Shown here: in pieces, positions 7,048 through 10,857 of the stretch | Numbering within the stretch: position 1 is the stretch's first letter | Layout of the letters: each line of letters opens with the position of its first letter | Source of the DNA: Kiritimatiellia bacterium | GTDB lineage: Bacteria; Verrucomicrobiota; Kiritimatiellia; RFP12; UBA1067 | Reading direction: 5' to 3' | Length of the DNA: 10,857 nucleotides | Assembly (NCBI GenBank): GCA_900767325.1 | Contig: CAAFYT010000026.1 | Location: 1-10,857, forward strand | Notes under the pieces: generated by a model | Told to the model about the DNA's origin: nothing | The model's input: only the letters and a program-made list of their open reading frames with translations | Database searches by the model: none | Made by a program: the position numbers and the translations under genes

Positions 7048-7269
7048 TTAACCGAGCGCCACGGCGATCGCGAGCGCCACGTTGGCGTCGTCGCCACCCG
7101 CCGAGGCCGCCGCCGGCTTCTTCTTCGGTGCATCCTGGGGAATGATCGAATCGAACTTCGAGATGCCCTTCATCGAGACCTTCGTCACGAAGATGAGGAC
7201 CAGCAGAAACGCATAGACGAAGCCCATGCCGAAGCCCATCAGCACAAGCCCTTGCAGAACAATATCCAT
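7048..7269 (-). CDS. oadG: Oxaloacetate decarboxylase gamma subunit (small membrane anchor)
   Basis: A 73-residue protein with one N-terminal membrane segment (about residues 4-29, LQGLVLMGFGMGFVYAFLLV and following), the basic-to-polar region VSMKGISKF, an Ala/Lys/Pro linker and the short DDANVALAIAVALG end that OadG proteins use to bind OadA. It holds alpha and beta subunits together at the membrane. The histidine-rich, metal-binding tail of the Klebsiella protein is absent. The ribosome-binding site AGGG lies 6 bases before the ATG. It begins 26 bases after the hisI-like gene and is followed by oadA, so position and composition together identify it. Sequence alone would be weak evidence for so small a protein. 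Confidence 0.85.
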   Translation of the reverse strand: MDIVLQGLVLMGFGMGFVYAFLLVLIFVTKVSMKGISKFDSIIPQDAPKKKPAAASAGGDDANVALAIAVALG

Positions 7270-7295
7270 TTCCTTCCCTGCCTTTCTTGTTTACG

Positions 7296-7724
7296 TCACG
7301 GATCGACGAAGGTCAGCTTCATCGTTTCGAAATCGACTTTGCGATAGTAGCAGTTGCGCGGCTTTCCCGCGCGGTTCTTCGTATGGCAGATCCCTCCGCG
7401 GCACGGCCGCACCACGTAGAGAAGGGAATTCTGCTCGCAGTTGACGTACGCCTCCAGAAGGTCGAACGTCTCGCCGCTTGTCTCGCCCTTGAACCACAGC
7501 ACATTGCGGCTCGTGGACCAGAGAATCAGCTTGCGCCGGGCGAACGATTCGCGCATAGCCAGTTCATTCGTATAGGCGACGAGGATGACCTCTCGCGTAT
7601 CCGCATTCTGCACGGCCACGGGTATTACGCCCTGACCACACGCCGCAACCTTGCTCAACTTTCCGAAGTCAAGCGTCAGTTCGGTCGATTCCTCAAGTTG
7701 TCCCATATCGTGATGCCTTGCCAT
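7296..7724 (-). CDS. hisI: HisI-like phosphoribosyl-AMP cyclohydrolase with altered metal site
   Basis: A 142-residue protein of the PRA-CH family, which opens the purine ring of phosphoribosyl-AMP at step three of histidine synthesis. Seen: VIPVAVQNADTREVILVAYTNELA (33-56), LWSTSRNVLWFKGETSGE (68-85), a first zinc-type cysteine C96, then GICHTK (C113) and NCYYR (C125). The canonical D-C-D-x-D, which supplies the zinc cysteine and three magnesium aspartates, reads N95-C96-E97-Q98-N99, and the spacing between the last two cysteines is 12 rather than about 7. Activity as a cyclohydrolase is therefore likely but not certain. No other his gene is present. It is the first gene after an extended -10 promoter and leads directly into oadG-oadA-oadB. 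No clear ribosome-binding site precedes the ATG. Confidence 0.82.
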   Translation of the reverse strand: MARHHDMGQLEESTELTLDFGKLSKVAACGQGVIPVAVQNADTREVILVAYTNELAMRESFARRKLILWSTSRNVLWFKGETSGETFDLLEAYVNCEQNSLLYVVRPCRGGICHTKNRAGKPRNCYYRKVDFETMKLTFVDP

Positions 7725-7746
7725 TCAAAATTCGATTCGAGTGCGT

Positions 7747-7758
7747 ATTATACCAAAA
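7747..7758 (-). promoter_or_regulatory. Extended -10 promoter element for hisI-oadGAB
   Basis: On the minus strand the bases read TTTTGGTATAAT, with TGG before a perfect TATAAT (7747-7752). The 63-base gap between the pseudouridine synthase gene and hisI is the clearest intergenic region in the window. No convincing -35 is seen. The expected RNA start is near 7740, giving a leader of about 15 bases. This is the only obvious promoter for the oxaloacetate decarboxylase operon. Confidence 0.65.
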
Positions 7759-7787
7759 ATATGTGTCGCGCGGGCAGAAAAAACGAC

Positions 7788-8618
7788 TCAGTGGCGTCCC
7801 ATGCCGAAAAGCCGGAGCGTCGCGCGGAAATCAGCGGGAAGCGGCGAATGCACGCTGATCTCATCCCCGCGCCTCATCGGATTGGGCAGCATCAGCGTCG
7901 AGGCGTGGAGCATCAGCCGCGGCACCTGCATCAGCCGCGGATCGCAGGCGCTCTTCCGCCCGAACACGCGATCGCCGACGATCGGGTGGCGAACCGACGC
8001 AAGATGGCGCCGGATCTGGTTCGTCCGCCCCGTCTCGATCCGCACACGCAGGAACGACGCCTCGTCCGTCGTCGCCTCGCGCGTGACCATCGAGACCGCA
8101 TTCTGCTCGTCGAGCGCCGAATCGATGCGCTGGTGCGCAGAGGCGAAACGACCCACCGCGATCGCATGATACGTCTTCGAGACCTTGTGGGTCTTGAACA
8201 CCTCGATCGCGGCTTCGAGCGCCGCATGGCTTTTCGCGAACATCAGACAACCGGTCGTCTCCCGATCCAGGCGATGCACCGCCTCCAGATTGGGCAGATT
8301 CTCCTGTTCCCGCAACCGGGCCTCCGCGCTTTTGGGATCGTCGCAGCTCAACAGGCCCGTCGGCTTGTCGCATACCAGGTAGTTCTCGTCGCTCCACAGC
8401 ACCCTGATGTGGAGCTTCTCCACCGTCTTCGGCACGGCGGCCGAAACTTCGACCGCGTCACCCGCCCTCAGGGCGAAGCGCGCCATCCAGACGCATCTGC
8501 GGTTCACCCACACCCGCCGCGCGTCGACGAGCGCCTTCGCGCCCCTTCGCGACAGCCCGAGCCTGACCGCCAGGAAGTCCTGCAGCAGTTTCGGCTCGCC
8601 TGACCCGACCTTCATCAT
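7788..8618 (-). CDS. RluA-family RNA pseudouridine synthase with S4 domain
   Basis: A 276-residue protein that isomerises uridine to pseudouridine in rRNA or tRNA. The N-terminal S4-like RNA-binding domain (about 8-60; FLAVRLGLSRRGAKALVDARRV and a VxVNR loop) precedes the catalytic domain. The signature VHRLDRETTGCLMFAK (114-129) contains the catalytic aspartate D118. ETGRTNQIRRHLASV (195-209) with HPIVGDRVFG (211-220) is the RluA-type C-terminal signature. Which uridines it modifies (RluC-, RluD- or RluA-like) cannot be told, so I give no symbol. The start overlaps the PAS gene stop as ATGA; a second ATG follows immediately at 8615. Confidence 0.92.
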   Translation of the reverse strand: MMKVGSGEPKLLQDFLAVRLGLSRRGAKALVDARRVWVNRRCVWMARFALRAGDAVEVSAAVPKTVEKLHIRVLWSDENYLVCDKPTGLLSCDDPKSAEARLREQENLPNLEAVHRLDRETTGCLMFAKSHAALEAAIEVFKTHKVSKTYHAIAVGRFASAHQRIDSALDEQNAVSMVTREATTDEASFLRVRIETGRTNQIRRHLASVRHPIVGDRVFGRKSACDPRLMQVPRLMLHASTLMLPNPMRRGDEISVHSPLPADFRATLRLFGMGRH

Positions 8619-9331
8619 CCAATCTTCTGGATGCTGCCCACCACGCCGGCGATCCGGCGCCCGTGGAGATTCGGACCGAGCACGATCTCCAGCTCCTCCT
8701 GATCGCCCTCGTCGCCCTCTGCGATGATCCCCGTTGTCGTGCGCTCCCCGGCGAGGGCCTGCTTGAAGCGCTCCGGCAAAGGATCGTCACCCATGTAATC
8801 CGCAAAGACATGCGAGGCGATGCCTTCGCCCTCCGCGATGTCGAACAGCTCGCGGAACGCCCCGTTCGCCTCCGTGAAGCGCCCCTGCTCGTCGCAGGCG
8901 AAGAGCGCCACAGTTGCGAGTTCGAAGGCGTTGGCCTTCGCGCGGAAGGAGTTCATGTAGGCGCGGCGACGCTCGACATTGCGCACGGTGAAGATGAGAT
9001 CGCCCAGATTCATCAGGTCGATGCAGCTCACCGCGACCTCGCAGGCCACCCGGCGCCCGTCCTTCGATAGGCCGTTCGCGTCGATGACCACGTGACGATC
9101 GCCCTCCAAACCCTTGCGGATGCGATGCACGACCTCCGGCTTCAGCCCCGGTATGAGCAGCGAAACGGGCTTGTCGAGAAGCTCCTCGCCCTCGCGCCCG
9201 AAGTACTCCACCGTCCGCGGATTCACCTCGATGATGTAACCGTTGGGATCCGTGATCACGACCGCATCGTACATGCCGGACAGGAACTGCCGGAAGAGCG
9301 AGCGACGATCCTTTGGAACGAACAATGCCAT
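8615..9331 (-). CDS. Tandem PAS-domain protein without output domain
   Basis: A 238-residue soluble protein with two PAS sensor folds and nothing else. PAS 1 spans about 15-120: MYDAVVITDPNGYIIEVNPRTVEYFG opens it and FTVRNVERRRAY closes it, the usual PAS-to-linker pattern. PAS 2 spans about 134-236: LATVALFACDEQGRFTEANGAFRELF to GVVGSIQKIG. No histidine kinase, GGDEF, DNA-binding or transmembrane segment is seen, and no obvious heme or flavin cysteine motif. It may pass a signal by protein-protein contact or act as a stand-alone sensor; the ligand is unknown. It overlaps the pseudouridine synthase gene by 4 bases and has its own promoter overlapping the end of queA. Confidence 0.85.
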   Translation of the reverse strand: MALFVPKDRRSLFRQFLSGMYDAVVITDPNGYIIEVNPRTVEYFGREGEELLDKPVSLLIPGLKPEVVHRIRKGLEGDRHVVIDANGLSKDGRRVACEVAVSCIDLMNLGDLIFTVRNVERRRAYMNSFRAKANAFELATVALFACDEQGRFTEANGAFRELFDIAEGEGIASHVFADYMGDDPLPERFKQALAGERTTTGIIAEGDEGDQEELEIVLGPNLHGRRIAGVVGSIQKIG

Positions 9332-9340
9332 AGCGCCGTG

Positions 9341-9356
9341 ATTATATCACATTATA
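9341..9356 (-). promoter_or_regulatory. Tandem -10 elements before the PAS gene
   Basis: Two TATAAT hexamers lie 10 bases apart on the minus strand, at 9351-9356 and 9341-9346. The nearer one is preceded by TGA, making an extended -10, and ends 9 bases before the ATG, predicting a leader of only a few bases. The farther one overlaps the queA stop codon (9352-9354). A TTGCAT at 9365-9370, 18 bases from the nearer hexamer, is at best a weak -35. Confidence 0.55.
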
Positions 9357-10452
9357 CGATCAACATGCAATCTCCATAGGAGAAAAAGCGATAGCCGTTC
9401 CGCACGGCCAACGCGTAGGCGCAAAGCACGCGTTCGCGTCCCGCCAGCGCCGAAACCATCATCAGGAGCGTCGATTGCGGCAGGTGGAAGTTCGTCAGCA
9501 TGCAGTCGCAGACCCTGAACGCGTAAGGCGGATAGATGAAGATATTGGAGGCGCCGCTTCCCGCCGCAACCACCCGCCCCTCCGCGGTCTCGTCCAACCC
9601 CGCGGCCACGGTCTCCAGCGTGCGCACAGTCGTCGAGCCCACGCAGAAGACCCGCCCGCCGCGCCGCTTGCAGGCGTTGATCGCCTCCGCCGCTTCGGGC
9701 GAGATGGTGAACGCCTCGAAATCCATCTGATGATCCTCGATGTTCTCCGCCTTCACCGGTCGGAAGGTCCCCGGCCCGACGTGCAGCGTGATCGCGACGA
9801 TCCGCACGCCCTTCGCCCGGATGGCCTCCAGGATCTCCGGCGTGAAATGGAGCCCCGCCGTCGGCGCCGCAACGCTGCCGACCTCGCGTGCGTAGATCGT
9901 CTGATAGCGTTCTCGATCCTCCTGTTCCTCAGCCTCCGTTCCCTCGCGGTGGACATAAGGCGGCACGGGCGTATGGCCAAACCGATCCAGCAGATCCATC
10001 AACGGCTCGTCGCAGATGAACTCCACGCGCCACATGCCGATTCCGGAAAGTGGCCGGATGAGCTTCACCTTCAGCTCGGCGTGGGGGCCGAACTCGGCCG
10101 TCTGCCCCTCGCGGCACTTCCGCCCCGATCCGAGGATGCAGTTCCAGACGAGCCCGCCGACCGACATCGAAGGCCGTTCGCCGTCGACCGGTGCCGCGCT
10201 GACCATCAGCACCTCCACGGCGCCATCCGAATCGGTCCACTTGCCGACGAGCCGCGCCGGAAAGACCTTGGTGTCGTTCACGACGAGCAGATCATTCGCC
10301 GTGACGTACTCCACGATATCCGCGATGTGCCGGTGCTCCACCACGCCCGTGTCGCGGTGCAGCACCATCATCTTCTCCTCGCCGCGCCGCTCGGTCGGAT
10401 GCTGCGCGATCAGTCGCTCGGGGAGCGGATACCAGAATTGCCTTGTCCTCAT
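9352..10452 (-). CDS. queA: S-adenosylmethionine:tRNA ribosyltransferase-isomerase
   Basis: A 366-residue protein, near the family's usual 340-360. It moves the ribosyl part of SAM onto 7-aminomethyl-7-deazaguanine in tRNA to form epoxyqueuosine, the penultimate step of queuosine synthesis. Signatures in order: FWYPLPERLIAQHPTERR (6-23), LLVVNDTKVFPARL (55-68), VAAPTAGLHFT (194-204), ITLHVGPGTFRPVK (221-234), NFHLPQSTLLMMVSA (321-335) and FSYGDCMLI near the end. The ATG at 10452 is one base after the stop of the upstream glycosidase-like gene and 11 bases from an extended -10 box, with no ribosome-binding site. No other queuosine gene (tgt, queG, queF) is in the window. Confidence 0.96.
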   Translation of the reverse strand: MRTRQFWYPLPERLIAQHPTERRGEEKMMVLHRDTGVVEHRHIADIVEYVTANDLLVVNDTKVFPARLVGKWTDSDGAVEVLMVSAAPVDGERPSMSVGGLVWNCILGSGRKCREGQTAEFGPHAELKVKLIRPLSGIGMWRVEFICDEPLMDLLDRFGHTPVPPYVHREGTEAEEQEDRERYQTIYAREVGSVAAPTAGLHFTPEILEAIRAKGVRIVAITLHVGPGTFRPVKAENIEDHQMDFEAFTISPEAAEAINACKRRGGRVFCVGSTTVRTLETVAAGLDETAEGRVVAAGSGASNIFIYPPYAFRVCDCMLTNFHLPQSTLLMMVSALAGRERVLCAYALAVRNGYRFFSYGDCMLIV

Positions 10453-10453
10453 G

Positions 10454-10857
10454 TCAGGCGCATATTATACCACAATCCACCTCGCGCAGGATCTCGCGCC
10501 CCAGCCGCAGGGACTCCTCCGGTGAACGCGTCTCCACCGCCTCGTCGAGCTCGAGCGTCTCCACCGCATCGCCCAGCCGCTCCACGCGCGACTCGTACTC
10601 CCCTTGCGTCAGCCGACCTTCCAGCAGATCCAGATACCAGCCCCAGCGCACGCCATAGTAGGAGCCGATGAGCCCCGCCCAGGCCCGATGGGCGTAGTCC
10701 ATGAGTCCGCTCGTCCGACTGGCCGCAAAGCCCCTCGTCCACGTCGTCAGCAGTCGCGCGTAGCCCGCGCGCCGAGGCCTGAACATCCATCGCCCATCCC
10801 CGCGCGCCAGCTTCTCGCTGAGCGCGATCAGTCTGCGGAAGCCCGCACGCGCCGAAC
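10454..10857 (-). CDS. Alpha-N-acetylglucosaminidase (GH89)-like protein, C-terminal end (5' part outside window)
   Basis: The frame runs open from the window edge for about 133 residues to a TGA at 10454-10456, so this is only the tail of a larger protein. The segment ARLLTTWTRG, then LMDYAHRAWAGLIGSYYGVRW, followed by YLDLLEG, matches the helical C-terminal domain of alpha-N-acetylglucosaminidases (human NAGLU: DYANKQLAGLVANYYTPRW). These enzymes remove terminal alpha-linked GlcNAc from glycosaminoglycans or mucin-type glycans, which would suit a host-associated glycan degrader. The catalytic domain with its glutamates is outside the window, so activity cannot be judged. Its last codons (CGIICA) contain the queA -10 element. 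An overlapping frame ending at 10449 has no recognisable motif. Confidence 0.72.
   Translation of the reverse strand, partial: SARAGFRRLIALSEKLARGDGRWMFRPRRAGYARLLTTWTRGFAASRTSGLMDYAHRAWAGLIGSYYGVRWGWYLDLLEGRLTQGEYESRVERLGDAVETLELDEAVETRSPEESLRLGREILREVDCGIICA
10464..10472 (-). promoter_or_regulatory. Extended -10 promoter element for queA, inside the upstream gene
   Basis: On the minus strand the bases read TGGTATAAT (TATAAT at 10464-10469), lying within the last codons of the glycosidase-like gene. The hexamer ends 11 bases before the queA ATG, predicting a leader of about 5 bases without a ribosome-binding site. No -35 match is seen. Confidence 0.55.

Noticed and set aside
7778..7783. Run of six T on the minus strand just after the pseudouridine synthase stop, considered as a terminator
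   Set aside because: The sequence before it can form only about a 3-bp stem; no stable hairpin is present.
7287..8603. Long plus-strand open frame over hisI and the pseudouridine synthase gene
   Set aside because: The translation is rich in Arg, His and Pro without motifs, typical of an antisense shadow; it also runs straight across the hisI promoter gap.
9475..10671. Long plus-strand open frame opposite queA
   Set aside because: Arg/His/Pro-rich shadow of queA and the glycosidase tail; both minus-strand genes have clear family signatures.
1..10857. tRNA genes, CRISPR arrays, insertion sequences, phage or defence genes
   Set aside because: I found no cloverleaf, no regularly spaced repeats, no transposase or integrase motifs and no defence domains; nearly all bases are accounted for by the listed genes.

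Overview
The window is about 62% G+C by eye and tightly packed. It carries five plus-strand genes and eight minus-strand reading frames that meet tail to tail at base 3671/3672. Most genes are housekeeping. The Na+-pumping oxaloacetate decarboxylase operon, the GH89-like alpha-N-acetylglucosaminidase tail and the general style of the proteins suggest an anaerobic, gut-type bacterium of the Planctomycetes-Verrucomicrobia-Chlamydiae group, perhaps Kiritimatiellota or Lentisphaerota. That placement is inference; no rRNA or other phylogenetic marker is present.

Plus strand (2-3671): the end of an HI0933/BaiN-type flavoprotein, endonuclease III (nth), NAD kinase (nadK), a uridine-kinase-type P-loop kinase, and undecaprenyl-diphosphate phosphatase (uppP). 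The genes overlap by 4 bases or lie at most 24 bases apart, so they are probably co-transcribed. A strong extended -10 element just before nadK may start a second transcript.

Minus strand, in order of transcription (10857 down to 3672): the tail of an alpha-N-acetylglucosaminidase-like protein, queA, a tandem-PAS protein without an output domain, an RluA-family pseudouridine synthase, a divergent HisI-like protein, then oadG, oadA and oadB. The last three encode the gamma, alpha and beta subunits of a biotin-dependent, sodium-pumping oxaloacetate decarboxylase: OadA carries the carboxyltransferase and biotin domains, OadB is the membrane decarboxylase/Na+ pump, and OadG is the small membrane anchor. 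oadB is split by a -1 frame change into an N-terminal 174-codon frame with a signal peptide and a 328-codon frame holding the catalytic core. This is either a one-base deletion (real or a sequencing error) or a translationally coupled split gene.

The most consistent non-coding signal is an A/T-rich extended -10 element, TGGTATAAT or close to it, before nadK, hisI, the PAS gene and queA. In three of the four it ends only 9-11 bases before the start codon, which predicts almost leaderless mRNAs. I see no tRNA, rRNA, CRISPR array, insertion sequence or phage gene, and no convincing new multi-gene system. The points most worth following are the split oadB, its extracytoplasmic extension, the metal-site changes in the HisI-like protein and its position in the oad operon, and the leaderless promoter pattern.
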